Assembly: GCF_011075055.1 (NCBI RefSeq)
Contig: NC_058155.1
Coordinates: 5,599,537 to 5,663,536, forward strand
Length of the DNA: 64,000 bases
Reading direction: 5' to 3'
Origin: Mangifera indica
Taxonomy: Eukaryota > Streptophyta > Magnoliopsida > Sapindales > Anacardiaceae
A model generated the notes under the pieces. That model ran no database searches. It was not told the DNA's origin and worked only from the letters and a program-made list of their open reading frames with translations. Below are positions 1 through 13,324 of the stretch, piece by piece (the stretch's first letter is position 1; each line of letters opens with the position of its first letter). A program made the position numbers and the translations under genes.

Positions 1-868
1 ATTTATTTTTCTTTTCTTCCGTTTTCAATTTCTCGGTTATTAATTCCCGTTCCATCTAGCCGGCGGCGCCGGTCTACTTACGTCACTAGATTTCTCCCTC
101 AGATCCGTCATTTCTCCTGTCAGGTAGTCCCTTTACTCTCCTCCTCCCCGTTTTGATCTGAAAATGTTCTGTTTGGATCCCGAGAAGATAAAAATTGTTT
201 TTTCTAGTTTCAGCATTGTGCTGACTAATGAGCTATTGTTTGTTTAGCTTTGATAGTGGTGCTTGTTATGGTACTTGATTTGATTTGTTACAGTTTTGCT
301 TGGTTGTTTTTAAGTTAAGCAGATCTTCCACTATATTGTTTAGTAGTAATTATGAATTCAAGTGATCTCACGTTTCTTCATTGTGTTTTGTTTATCCTAG
401 TCTCATTGAATTGAGAGCTTTAAATTTGTCTTTTTTTTTTTTCTGGTGAAATTGTATTTTATTATAGGTTTATAGATTATTATAGGTATGTGATAGGATG
501 ATTGTATAAACATTTGTTATGATAAGATTATTATTTATGGTTTTTAAGTTGTGGTCAAGTTGTCTTTTATTATAATGTTTTATGAATTTTTTCAAGTTTT
601 TATGGATTTTAAGTGAGACTGGTTTGATCAAGAGGGCGTTTCCGTTTATTGAGTTTTTTAACTTTATATGAGAAAATTGAAGTGGTTCATTGCAAGTTCT
701 GGGATTTTCGTTTATTGTTTGTTGATGATGATGATGCTTGTGAGTTTTTTGGGTGATGTGACTGACTTTGAAGCATTGATGGATGAAGGGCTGGTGTATT
801 CGAAATTACTGTGAGTGGTTGGCAATACGCAATTTATGGCTTGTTGGGTGCCCAGATGAGCAGAACTG
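1..868 (+). other. 5' leader and leader intron of the CaaX-protein gene
   Basis: There is no coding potential before 869. A pyrimidine-rich leader exon probably ends near 123 at CAG|GTAGTC, which resembles a plant donor. An intron would then run to about 855 (TGCCCAG) or 863 (GAGCAG). The transcription start is not visible and may lie left of the window. The acceptor lacks a strong pyrimidine tract, so this leader structure is inferred. A leader intron just upstream of the first coding ATG is common in plant genes. Confidence 0.4.
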
Positions 869-924
869 ATGTTATTGGCAGTGGAAGGAGGAGGGTTCTT
901 CTCTTCTTCAGCATCTGGGTATAG
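856..924 (+). promoter_or_regulatory. overlapping upstream ORF (22 codons)
   Basis: An ATG at 856 opens a 22-codon frame, starting MSRTDVIGSGRRR, that stops at 922-924 and overlaps the main ORF (ATG 869) in another frame. It is in the mRNA only if the leader intron is spliced at the CAG ending at 855. Splicing at the CAG ending at 863 would remove it. If translated, it would lower use of ATG 869 and could favour the in-frame ATG at 977. This is inferred from position only. Confidence 0.35.
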
Positions 925-3900
925 TAAGGGCCTGACCCTTCTTCTATTGGGTCAGAAGAACAGAGAGGACAAACCCATGAGAGTTTCCCCGTGGAATCAG
1001 TACCAGTTGGTGGACCAAGAACCTGACCCTGACCTCCAGCTGGCTTCCGCCACCAAGAATAGGCTTTCCCGCGGCTGCGCCTCCTTCATTTGCTTTGGTT
1101 GCGCTTCCGCAGGACTTGACACCCCATCACATCTAAAAGTAGGGCCTACCCAGCACCAAGATGGTTTGGCTGGACGTCTAGCCTCTGACCAGGGAAAAGA
1201 TCGAACAGTTGATCTTGAAGATGAAGATGGTATTGTAAGAAAGGTTTCTCTTAGGAGTAGCTTAAAGAAGCCGTTGAATAGCGCTTCAGTTACTGTACAA
1301 AATGTTAATGAGCACGAGGAAGTGTGTGAAAAAGGTAGTGATATCCCTGGTCACACAGAAAGGAGAAAAGTTCAGTGGACTGATGCTTGTGGCAGTGAAC
1401 TTGCTGAAGTTAGGGAATTTGAGCCCAGGTAACGGAATTTTTTATCCCTAGATAATATATTTTGACTGCACATATAAATTTTTATTTATGGTTTGTGTAG
1501 ATGTATTATTTTTTATGCCTCTACTCATATTTTTTTCCATGTGCATGATGGACTCAATTTGATTTAGCTTTGTCTTAATATCGGCTATTATGCATACTAG
1601 ATTTTAGCATTCCAATCATCTAGTTATGGCCCAGTTATTCTCAGGAGTGAACTTTATACAGTTGGTGTGACTAATTTCAAAATAGTGAAGTAAAATATGT
1701 GGAGTCAGGAAATTTGCTTTTCTTAGATTTTTTTTTATTGTAACAGTTCATTCTGCCTGAGAAGGAAAATACATTGAAGTTGTAGAACAAGTTCTGTCCA
1801 TCTTCTTTTAACATATTGATTCAAAACATGTTGGAGGATAAACCATGCTAATTCAAGTCTTTTAGCTTAATGTTGATTGACTTAATATCATTACCATCTA
1901 ATTTTGAGTGCTTCATCCATTTTGCAATGCATTGAGTGAGGTCAGAATTAAAATTTTAATTATGTTGTGATGAACAATGACTATAATTAAACTGGAACAG
2001 CATATTGTAGGTTGGCCTTTCAGTTATATTGTGATGAACTGTGAGTGACAGTCAGTAATTCAATGGGAAGTATGCACCACTCTTACTAGTTTCCTGAAAC
2101 AATTTATTTATTTTTTAACAAAAATGTGAGTACTGGATGTTTTTGAAAAATAAAAATAGTAGACTGGAGACTCTATTAATCCATTCATTGTTGGAAGGGT
2201 CATAAGATGTCTCCAATATGATTGGAATGGATAGGATTGAATTGCTGCACTTCAGCCTATTGACATGGTGATTGTAATGATATGATTATAAGGGCATAGT
2301 CATTGATATATATGATTATTGGATGGTTGAAGTTGGTGTACAAATTAATAAGCAGAATTCATACTAATAATGATTGGAGGGGTTCTGTGTGTTATTTGTT
2401 TAATGGTGACTGGAATCCATGGATTGAGACTGTAGTTAGTGCCAAGTGATTGAAAAGTGGTAAGGCTATAAAATAATAAATCTATTCCTGTTGTTATCTT
2501 ATGTGCACTTGTAATAAACATTGGTATTAATCACAAAATTGTCTTCTTAGCAATTTGTTTTCATAAATTTTTTTTGCTTTGTAAGGGATTTCCTTCTCAC
2601 TTGGTATAGGGAAAGTCAAACCTATTTTCGTCTCTATTGATTTTTCCTTATACAGCATTCCCTTATTTTAGACCCTACTGGCTGATTGTTGAATGCTTAA
2701 GTACCTTAAAAAACAAGTTCTTGCTAAAATCCATGAACTTGGAAGAATTAATAAATCTGATCTTTGCTAAACAGAGGGCCACAATGTTGTGATGATGGTG
2801 TATCATTCTTAAGGAGTCAGAAAATGTAGATCCTTGTTTCCTTCTTTGCACCCTTTTTTTGAGATTATTTTATAATGTCTATGGGTGTGCATAATTTGGT
2901 TCAAATTGTAAAACTAGATTGAACCATTTAAAAATTGTAGTTTGGTTTGAGTTGATAAATTATTGAAAACAGTTTCAGTTTGTGCGATTTTCAAACTGAA
3001 CCAAATCATATACTTTTTTTTTTAAATACATATATGTAACTATATTCGACAAAAATTTTCAATAAATAATTAGGCGTACAACTTGTTTTTTCATATCTAT
3101 TTTGTTATTTTCTTTACATGCAAATTGTATATTTATTTTACATATTTATATTATACTCCAGCCAATTATAATTCAATTAATTTTATTAAATAATATATAT
3201 TTAGAAATGAATGATTTTAATAAATTCAGATTGTAATCCAAATCAGACCAAACCGTATTTTATCAATTTAGTTTGAAACATAAAATGGTTCGGTTTGGAA
3301 ATCAGATCGTAATTCAAATCAGACCAAACCGTATTTTATCAATTTAGTTTGAAACATAAAATGGTTCGGTTTGGAAATTTTTCAAACCGTTTTTTCAGTT
3401 TGGTTTAAAAAATTGTCAAATTGGACTGTGCACACTCCTAATAATGTCTTTTTGGGTGGCAAGATTGAGTGGGTTATTCTGTGTTCTTGCATTTTTTTTG
3501 TACATGGATATTAATCCTTTTGAGTAGGGAAACATGTTGTTTGTTTGTTTGGATGATGAGGGATAGAACCGTGAACTTTTCCATCCATCATAAAGATTCA
3601 TATTAAAATATTAGGTCTGTGAAATGGCTTATTATGACTTTAGATGTGAGCTGCTGAAGTTAAGCATTTTGGGAAATGATCATACAATGACGTTTTAGTG
3701 CTATTTCCCCTGCTCAATAAATTTATAGTATATGATTAGCCTTTAACATATCAACCAAATTTCTGCATGTACTTGAGGTCTTCAGACTTTATGTCCTATC
3801 TCGATGAGGTCTTGATAAGGTTCAAGTCTTATATCATGCCACTACCGTAGTGTAGATTGTCTCTGGTGCTTGTTGGTTGTTAAGTGCTAGGGTTCCTAGA

Positions 3901-4509
3901 AATTTACCTCCTTTCTACATTTGTTCTAATTAGATTTTGTCAATTCTCTAATGCACTGCAGTATTCAAAGGTGATCTTATTTCTATTTATTTAGATCAGG
4001 TCTATGTCATGTACTACTTTATGTAAATCTGAAGGATGAGCTTTGATACGGTTTTAAATGTGTTTCTTCCTGTCTGGCACACATAGTATGTTGGAATTGT
4101 CTGTATGTAGTGTTTGATGATATTAAAAAATTGTCATCTAGTTTGTTCATTACTCCCAATTCTGTGTCGCTATACATTTAAAAAGTTCTCATGCTGTCTT
4201 TTAACAGTCCAAAGTGCTAATAGATTAGATCATATGTATTTATATAGAACATCCTTCTTCAACATGTTTATTATAAACTCATGGCAAGCATGTACTCGTT
4301 TATGCACCGAATAAGGTTCTCACTTTCATTTTCTTGCTTTTCTTCTTCTTTTATGTGTTATACCTTACCACTCTTATTTCAAACTTGCTGTTTCTCATAA
4401 TTGTGGGTTGACTTAGAAAGAAACTTTTTGTAATGTCAGTGAACTGGGGGGATCAGATGGTGAATTTGACCATGGAATGGAAAGAAGTTGTTCATGCGCA
4501 ATCATGTGA
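869..4509 (+). CDS. conserved plant protein of unknown function with C-terminal CaaX box
   Basis: Two coding exons, 869-1428 and 4440-4509, join in phase (AG|T makes Ser) to give 209 residues. The donor is CCCAG|GTAACG and the acceptor TAATGTCAG. The protein starts MLLAVEGGGFFSSSASGYS. It has a Cys-rich patch (RGCASFICFGCAS, about residues 70-82), a basic stretch with VSLRSSLKKP, and a tail with RRKVQWTDACGSELAEVREF. The second exon adds an acidic segment and ends SCSCAIM. The last four residues, CAIM, fit a prenylation CaaX box (farnesyl type from Met), suggesting membrane attachment. I recognise this as a conserved land-plant family from memory but know no function. An in-frame ATG at 977 (MRVSPWNQYQL) is an alternative start. 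The 3.0 kb intron (1429-4439) holds a hAT MITE. Confidence 0.78.
2872..3448. mobile_element. hAT-type MITE in the intron
   Basis: The element is 2880-3440. It is flanked by an exact 8-bp direct repeat ATAATGTC (2872-2879 and 3441-3448). The ends are imperfect inverted repeats: TATGGGTGTGCA on the left and, read in reverse complement, TAGGAGTGTGCA on the right. The interior contains a 76-bp tandem duplication (about 3241-3392) rich in GGTTCGGTTTGG and its complement. An 8-bp duplication with TA(G)GG-type ends is typical of nonautonomous hAT elements. No transposase is present. Confidence 0.75.
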
Positions 4510-4924
4510 TTTGTTCTTGCCAACACCTGTTGTAGACTCAAAGTTTCTTAAAATGCAGCAACACTTTAGGTAAATTACTGCTAATGCCATTTATTTGGTT
4601 TTTACACCTACTTGGATTGATTTCTGGAGACAGGAAAGCAAGTTTTTGATCTCTATAAAAGAATGCACAAAGTATAGGAGCTTCGTTTCTGGTCACTTTT
4701 GTTGGATTGATCATTTGTGTCTATATTTAGTTGTTGAGGATTTCAATTTTGTCACTGGGATTCACTTTGTTTTGGTATATTATTCTTGTTATCTCTATTG
4801 TACTGGTTATTTTTTCATGGTAAGTAAGGTTTTATAGTCTTATTTGCTCCAAATCAATATGATGTTATTTTTAATTTCTTCTTTTAAGGGGTTTTTATAC
4901 ATTAAAATTTGATTTTTAATATTT
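4510..4924. other. probable 3' UTR and downstream DNA
   Basis: This follows the stop at 4509 and has no conserved coding signal. The first part is presumably the 3' UTR. No clear poly(A) signal was assigned. Confidence 0.3.
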
Positions 4925-5830
4925 TTAAGAGAGCATTTAGTTCAAGTAATCTTTTATATTGTTACCAAAATAGACTATTTAGAAGATTATTAAATATAAA
5001 TTAGTATTGTCTTTTCATGAAATTAGTATGTATAAATACTATAATATTGTTCTGCTTAAATAAATGTTAAACTAAATCAAAGGTGTGAAGACAAGGGGGA
5101 AATTGACATAAATCAAAGATGGGGTTAGGGGGGAAATGGTAGGAGAAATTGTAATAAATCAAAAGCGGGGGTTGAATGAGAGCCTAGTGGCTGCTGGTGC
5201 TCTAGGCAATTGATGACGTGTGGCAATGGCGAGCCTTTCTCCCTTACCTTGATCAATGTCACAGGAACCTCGTAGGAGGTTGGCCAATATGGAGGCGAGT
5301 GCTTCCAAATTTACAGGCAATTGTTTTTTCGATCTTGGACAAAATCATTGAGTTCTAAGGTTTCAACGAGTGTTGGTAGCAGTGTGAGTGGTGCAAGGGT
5401 GGTCGTGATGGCATTGTGATGGTGTTGGTGATGATAAGAGTTGGTCTGTGGTGGCAGTGTGTTGGTGTTGGTGTCGATAAGAGTTGGTCTGTAGTGGTGT
5501 TGGTATCTATAAGAGTTGGTCTGTGGTGGCTAGTGGTGGGTTGGGTGGCTTATTAGTAGTACTGTTTTGTCTTGAAAATTATGAGTAAAATGGTAACGAT
5601 GAAGTCGTAGTTTAGTTGCTATTTTAACTGAAAATAAAAGTAATTTCTTTTTAATTTTATAAGAGTAAAATTGTAACAAAATTAAGATTATATAGTAATA
5701 GTTTGTCACCTTGCTAATAAAAAATGCTTATCATAATCTTTTTATTATCTAAAGAATGAAATGAGGTAATATTAAGATTAAAAGATAGGTTATCAAAGTG
5801 ATTAAGATTATCCCCAACTAAAAGCCCTTA
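4925..5830. mobile_element. PIF/Harbinger-like nonautonomous element
   Basis: The element runs 4928-5827 between TTA trinucleotides (4925-4927 and 5828-5830). Its ends form imperfect inverted repeats: GAGCATTTAGTTCAAGTAATC on the left, and GGGCTTTTAGTTGGGGATAA on the reverse complement of the right end. TTA/TAA duplications and GGGNNTTTGGTT-like ends are characteristic of PIF/Harbinger. The interior is noncoding and includes a small minisatellite. Similarity between the ends is only moderate. Confidence 0.45.
5433..5530 (+). repeat. short minisatellite
   Basis: The phrase ATAAGAGTTGGTCTGT recurs three times, beginning near 5434, 5477 and 5509, separated by GGTGTTGGTG-rich spacers. Units are about 43 and 32 bp. 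It lies inside the Harbinger-like element. No function is suggested. Confidence 0.6.
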
Positions 5831-8324
5831 GCATTTCGTTCGGTTGATTTGTGATTATCTTGATAATTTATCTTTTATTATTAATATTATCTTATTTAAT
5901 TTATTATTAATAAAATATTTTAATTTTTTATTATCTAGTTGACGTGAAAGAAGGTAATTTTTTATTATTAATATTATTTTAATTATTTTATTATTAATAA
6001 AATATTTTAATTTTTTATTATCTTATTTAATTTGGTTATCTATTTAATTATTAAAAAGTTATCAAATAATTATGATTTTGATAAAATATCATACCTATAA
6101 AATTTATAAAATAAAATTGCCTTTGTTTTAATTAAAATTGCCAGTAATTTTAAACTTATTTTATCTTGATTCAAACAATCATTAAGACAAAATTGTCTTT
6201 ATTTTAAATTAAATTTGTGCTTCTACAGCCTACATGTTTTTGTTTGGAATGATGATATTTTTGTTTTAATGATTATTTAAATAAAAGTAAAATAGGGGTT
6301 TACGGTTACTTGTTTTAATTAAACATGAGATAAATTTTATAATAAAATTTTTATTTGTATAGAATTTTAACAAAATTAAAATTATTTGATAGTTTTTTAA
6401 TAGATAAAATAAAGATAATAATCGATTACCAACTATATATCATTATTGACCAACAAAATTTTTTAACGAAAAATACCAAAATTCTCATTGAAAGACGTTG
6501 AATTTGCAAAAATGGTTAGGATCGAAATATTTTGATAAAAGATGTCAAAGTGAGAGATGAGATTGATTTCATTAGATCTAAAAGATATTTCGATGAGAAG
6601 CATTCAATTTTATTTGCATCATTTAGATGATTTAAACAAGAAAAGATGCAATTGATTATGAGATGAGAAGTTGTCGACATCGATTGAGATGAAGGCTGTC
6701 AAGTTGATCGATATGAGAATATGAGAAACCATGACTCTAATCTTTTGATTTATTATTATAGTTTTCCCTTATTATTTCATATTCGATACAACCCTCCATC
6801 TTTGAACTATACTTTAGATTTAGTTTAATATATTAATAATTTTTAAATAAAATAAGATTTTAATATTTATTATTATTATCAACTAAATATAATAAATATT
6901 TATTATGTTAATTTAATCAAACACAAACACTAATTTATACTTGGCGATATTTAAAGTAATACGTTTGTTCGAAAATATTTTATTTATGGTAGAAAAAGTT
7001 TACTCTAACGAATGCATTCTAAAGATATGTATTTATAATTTTAAAATATTTTTGGATAATTTTTAAAAAATATTATTTATTTTAGTAATGAAAAATTTTA
7101 TTCAAATTAAATCGTTTGTTAGAGATTGAATTAATTAGTTTGAATGAATAAAATTTTAATAATTTAAGAGTTTAATTTTTAAATAATCTTAAGAGATATT
7201 AATTAAAATAAACATATATTTTTTCGTATATATCTTTTTAGGATAACTTTTGCAATATTTACTTTTCTAAGTAAATTCATAATTTTTTACCAATAACACC
7301 CTTTCTACTTTACTTGACTTTCTTCACTATTTTCATTTCTCAACACATTTAATAGTAGCACACTTCAATACAAGTTCATTATTAAATTTAAAAAATAAAA
7401 AAAAATCAGTTGGATAATTTTTGGATAACGTTGCCAAAATATTACAGACACAAAAAACCTACAGCTCGTTAAGTGTAATTATGCAAAATGTTTGGGCTTG
7501 CGCATCTCAAAAGCTCAAACCATGCAAACGCGCATTAGTGAAGGTATTTTAAATTTTAGAAAATCACATTTTTAAGTTTTGTTTTTTTTTTTAAGTTTAT
7601 ATATCAAAACTCGTTCTACTTCATTTAATAATATTAATTATCTATAAATAATAAAATTAATTTTAACTATCAACAAATAAAATAATAATATAATATCAAT
7701 CTTTTTCAGAAATCAATATTCAAAACTTGAATTTTTATATTAATGGAAGTCTCATAGCAAATTTTAAAAAAAGGTTTTGATTTATATAGATATTGTTGGA
7801 AACATTTTAAAAATATCAAACATAATATTCTGTGAATACTGTAAATATAAAAACGTGTATCTGACTTTGAGTTTGCGATGAAATATATTTGAACACGACA
7901 TAAGATGTTGACGTGAGTTATTTTTACGATCTCATTTGTCTATGTATTACATTTCTTTTAGGAGATATACTCTTTTTGTGTTTATGGGTTCTAGAAAAGA
8001 ATAGTTTTTTTGTTTGTTATTAAAAATAACGTCATCTTATTTGAAGAGATAGTTTGAATATTTAAATAGATATCTAACTGTCAATAACTTTTCCATTAAC
8101 TATTCTTGATAATTAAAATAAATTAGATTAGATTGACCTATCATAGATGGCCCTAAGTCGAAGAGGAATAAATGTGATGATGTTGTAAAAAAAAAAACAC
8201 TGCTAATGTGTATAACCAAATAAAGTGAAAATGATATTATTGATAAAAAAATATTGATTTACTTTAAAAATATATATATATAAAATTAGCATTAAAAAAA
8301 TATGTCGGAAAAAATATTCACCTA
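5831..8324. other. AT-rich intergenic DNA with an 87-bp tandem duplication
   Basis: No gene is seen. A block around TAAAATATTTTAATTTTTTA is duplicated with a period of about 87 bp (roughly 5872-5936 and 5959-6023). The start of this stretch, GCATTTCGTTCGGTTGA, again looks like a Harbinger-type end, so a second element may lie directly beside the first. The remainder, to the Copia insertion, is AT-rich sequence without recognisable structure. Confidence 0.4.
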
Positions 8325-8329
8325 CTTTA

Positions 8330-8638
8330 TGTTATAAATAGAAGGAAATGAATTGCAAAATGAATATATAATCTTTAGTTAATTTCTCCCAGGTTACGAA
8401 GAACAAGAAGGAAGAAAACAAAAGGCAAGTAGGAAGAAGCAGTGAGGCTTGAGATTAAAGAAAATGTACATTTTTAGAGGTGGGGGGGTGTTATAGGAGT
8501 TTGCCGCCCCTCCATTCAACAAAAATGGCTATGTTTACAGCCAATTTTCTAAGCTAATTTTCTAAAGCATTTAATGCCTTCCCATTCTATTTTTCAACTT
8601 TTACCACATGTGGTGGAAAATCTACCAGATGTGCAACA
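8330..8638 (-). repeat. Copia-1 3' LTR
   Basis: This 309-bp LTR matches 14479-14784 along most of its length, including a G-run followed by TTATAGGAGTTTGCCGCCCC. It has TG...CA ends. The differences between the two LTRs (substitutions and small indels, most in the first 60 bp and around 8490) point to an old insertion. Confidence 0.92.
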
Positions 8639-9050
8639 CTCTCCCTTAGATTTCTACCACTTATAGATAATTATATTAACCTTGCTAAAGAAAAACTCAA
8701 TGAGATAAAAACCAAAGTAAAAGAACATAATTATTAAATGTCCTATAAGTTGACGTTGGACGTGCTTAAACTATCTCATTAAAAACCTTACTAGAAAAAT
8801 CCAGTGGGACAAAACCTAGTGAAAGAAAAAAAGAGTACAATGCACATTTTGTCCAGTATGTGATGAACTTCGAATATTTGCCTGACAAATGCTTCCCCTC
8901 TTTATAATAAGATTAATTTGGTTACTTATTAAGCCGCCACATACCGATGTTGTACATTAACTTCTCAAATGTTAATGTCGGTAATGTCTTAGTGAACAAA
9001 TCTGCAAGATTCTCACTGGATCTTATTTACTTGACATCAATCTTTTTACT

Positions 9051-12000
9051 CTACTGAAACTCATGAGTGTAAAAGAACTTCGGTGAGATATGTTTGGTTC
9101 TGTCTCCTTTGATGTATCCACCTCTAATTTGAGCAATACATGTTACATTGTCTTCATATAATGTGGAAAGAGTGTCTGTTATAGAAGTAAGACTGCATGC
9201 ATTTCGGATATGATGGATAACAGACCGTAACCATATACATTCTCGACTGGTTTTATGGAGAGCTAAAATTTCTGAATGATTCGAAGAAGTTGCAACCAAA
9301 GTCTGTTTGGTGGAGTGTCATGATATAGTTGTGTTATTATAAGTAAAAACATATTCCGTCTGTGAACGGCCCTTATGGGGGTCAGAAAAATAACCAACAT
9401 CTGCATATCCAACCAAACTAGGATTTTTAGGGGATTTGATAGAATAGAATAATCTCAAGTCTCTAGTTTCACATAGATAACAGAGTATATGTTTTATTCC
9501 GTTCCAGTGGCGACGGGTTGGTGTAGAGCTAAATTGGGCAAATAAATTAACTGTAAAGGATATATCTGGTCTCGTGCATTGGGCCAAATATAATAAGACT
9601 CCAATAACATTAAGATATGGTACTTCAGGACGAAATATCTTTTCATCTTCTTCTTTAGGATGAAATGAGTCCTTTTTTGGATCAAGAAACCGAACAACCA
9701 TTGGGGTGCTCAAAGTATAAGCCATATCCATATTAAAACGTTTTAATAATTTTTCAATATACGTTGATTGATAGATAAATATTCCATTTGAATTGTGCTC
9801 GATCTGTAGGCCGAGACAATATTTTGTTTTCTCCAAATTCTTCATTTCAAATTCTTTTTTCAGATATTCAGCAGTTTTTGAGAGCTTTTAGGAGTCCAAA
9901 TTAAATTCATATCATCAACATAAACTGCTACAATAGCAAATCTCGTTTTTGACCTTTTGATAAAGACACATGGGCATATAGGGTCATTTACATAACTTTT
10001 TTTTTTCAAATATTCACTGAGGCGATTGTACCACATACGTCCGGATTGTTTTGATCCGTACAATGATCGTTGTAATTTAATTGAGTACAAGCCTCTTGAA
10101 TTGACTCTTTTTGCTTCAGACAATTTGTATCCTTCAGGGAGTTTCATATAAATTTCAGTATCTAAATCTCCATACAAATAAGCAGTAACTACGTCCATTA
10201 GATGCATATCAGTCTTTCAGAGACTGTTAAACTGATTAAATATTTGAATGTGATTATATTTATTACAGGTGCATACGTTTTATCAAAGTCTATACCCGAC
10301 CTTTGGGAAAAGCCTTGGGCTATAAGTCTGACTTTATATCTAGCAATTTTATTTTTCTCATAAATACCATTTATATCCAACGGGTTGTATGTCTTGAGGT
10401 GTTAGAACTACAAGCCCAAACACTTGATGTTTTACTAGAGAAGCTAATTCTGCTTGAATTACTTTTTTCCATTTAGGCCAATCATGTCTTTGTTTGCACT
10501 CAGCCATAGTACGTGGTTCAAAATCATCATCATTCAAAATTTCAGTAGCTACTGCAAATGAGAATATATCATCAATTATAATTGTTTCACGATTCCATAT
10601 CTCTCGTGTATGAACATAATTTAAGGATATTTCAATATTTTCATTTTCCTGTTCTTCAGGATTTTGTACCACTTCAGAGGTTTGTGCCACTTCAGGGGCT
10701 TGAATCTCTTCAGGGACCATAACCTCTTCTGGAGGAGTATTAGAAAGTGTGGATTTTTCATTTATCTTAGGATTATCATGACTGATATTTGTTTGATTAT
10801 TTGTCTTTCTTTTTTTAGGAACAATGTCCTTTGATCCAACAGGTCTACCACGCTTCAAGCGTGAGGTAGATTGACCAGTCATGGCTCGAATGGACTATTC
10901 AGTAGTCACATTAATTCTTGCTGGTGCATTAGTAACTAGAACATGTGATCTTGTCACTTTTGTCGTATCTATAAATGCATCAGACATTTGGTTGAGAATA
11001 ATTTGTAAACGCACTATCTTCTGTACTTCAGTTTCACTTTGAGATGTGCGATGATCTAAATGAGACATGGTAGATACATACCAAGTAAGTTCATGCCTAA
11101 CTTCAAGAGGCATTTTCTTTTCCCCTAAAGACAGAAAAATTGTCTTATCAAAGTGACAATCTGTAAATCGTGTAGTAAAAAGATCATCCGTTAATGGTTC
11201 CAAGTACCTGATAATGGATGATGAATTATATCTAACATATATTCTCAAGCGACGTTGGGCTCCTATTTTTGTGCGTTGAGGAGACACAATAAGGACATAT
11301 ACAACACAACCAAATATTCTCAAATGAGATATATCATGTTGTGACCAAAGACCAATTGTAGAGGAGAATATTGATGATAAGAAGAAGGTCGCAAGCGAAT
11401 TAACGTTGTAACATGTAATATAACATGTTCCCATATAGAAGTAGGTAATTGACTTTTCAATAATAAAGTGCGTGCAATTACCTGGAGTCTTTTGATAAGA
11501 GACTCAACTAATCCATTATGTATGTGGATATATGAGACTGGATGTTCAACCTTAATCCCCATAGACATGCAATAATCATCAAATATTTTAGATGTAAATT
11601 TATCAGCATTATCTAGCCGTATTGACTTGATCGAATAATCTGTTAAATGTGTATTTAATTTGATAATTTGTGCTAACAGTTTAGCAAATGCAACATTTCA
11701 ACTAGTCAATAAACAAACATGAGACCATCGTGCAGATGCATTAATTAAGACCATAAAATAACGAAATGACCCACTTAGTGGATGAATGGATCCACATATA
11801 TCCTCTTGAATCCTTTGTAAGAATGATGGAGATTCATCTCCAATTTTGGAGGGGGATGGTCTTATTATTAATTTGCCTTGAGAATAGGCGGTGCATAATT
11901 GTTCACTGGACAATAAAATTTTATGATTCTGTAATGTATGTCCATGTGAATTTTCAATAACCTATGTATCATTGTAGATCTTGGATGGCTTAAACGATTA

Positions 12001-13320
12001 TGTCAAAGCATAAATGTTTTTAGATCAACGAACTTCTAGTTTGATACTACGTATGTTTCAATTGCCTTTATGATTATATAATACAATCTAGATGATAAAA
12101 CAGACAACTTTTCTAGTATAAGCCTTCTTCCGAAGACATTACTAGTTATACAGATGAATTCTACATCATTCTCACTCATGGTTTCAAGATGATAACCATT
12201 TTTTCTTATATCTTTAAAACTCAGTAGATTTTTTCTGGATCTACTTAAATATAATGTCTCATTGATGCTTAATTTGGTCCTATTGTTTAACATAATTGTG
12301 GCTCTTCCGGAGCATTATATTAGATTAATTGATTTTGATATGGTATTTACTTTAGCTTCAATTAATGCTAAAGTTAAGAAAAATTTCTTTTCATTGAGAA
12401 TTGTATGCGTTGTTGCATTATCCACCAAACACATGTCTCCCATATCAGCTTTTGAAGTCAACGCGTCAATTTTGGAGTCCATTTCCTTTCATTTAAAAAT
12501 TACGTTAGTTATAATATACACAAAATATTGAAAGGAAAAAAACATGATACTAAAAGACAAAATAATATTTATGACTCCAAAATATATATGATGGACTTAT
12601 AAAAATCTTGGGCATCTTTGTCACTATTCAAGTGACCCATATTGTTATTCTTTAAAAAAGGATTTGAAACATCAAGAATCATTAGATCGATAGGATCTAA
12701 CTTATTAAAAATTTAATTCTTATGAGTGCTTAATATAGATCCAACCAATGTTTGTGTGTACTATAGGTACACCACCAATGACATTTATAACCACACTTAT
12801 TATTTTGTGGTTTACTCTGCATTATAATTTACTTCGTCTCAGTCTTGGTCTACTTCTGGTGGTGAGACTGAGATTTTCTATTATTTCTCACAACTATAAT
12901 AACTACTTCTGGTAGTTGCGTGCACTTCAGGGAACGATGTAATACTTATGGGGTGAATTACTCATATTCATGATAACTACTTCTAGTAGTTGCGTTCACT
13001 TCAGAGAACAATATATAACGAGAAAATATTAATTCAGAATTTCTTTTTCTGATATTACTACTAGGGAGCATAAAATAAAATGTGGGAAATATTTTATCTT
13101 CCACATTCAGGAAAAGATTATGAACATTGCAGAGTTATACTAAATTATAGAGTCATTGAAAGTATTATTGAATCTGATGTTCAAATCTATTTTTCAAATT
13201 TCTCCACAAATTTAATGGATTTATCATTATATCTATATTTCGGTTTGCAATCCTTTAGGGATATGATGCCAAAAGATAATAGTCTTGTATTTGTCCTTCT
13301 GGGACATTTTATTTAGTTAG
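9051..13320 (-). pseudogene. Copia-1 gag-pol polyprotein remnant
   Basis: The minus-strand pieces, in order, are as follows. Gag (13320-12740) shows a segment with HHIPKGLQTEI and a degenerate zinc knuckle KCGYKCHWWC. Protease (about 12490-12295) has CLVDNATTHTIL, where the usual DSA/DSG is DNA, so the catalytic motif is altered. GAG-pre-integrase (12293-12036) has SRSRKNLLSFKDIRKNGYH. Integrase (about 11913-11320) has ERIQ-like DICGSIHPLSGSFRYFMV. Reverse transcriptase (10882-9318) has VYVDDMNLIW, and RNase H (9299-9051) has the TKHISPKFFYTHE region. Each piece is in a different frame or separated by stops. No intact protein can be made. Confidence 0.88.
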
Positions 13321-13324
13321 TTTT

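Noticed and set aside
4114..4837. Short plus-strand frames near the second exon of the CaaX gene
   Set aside because: Intronic or 3' UTR sequence in other frames, with AT-rich codon use and no homology.
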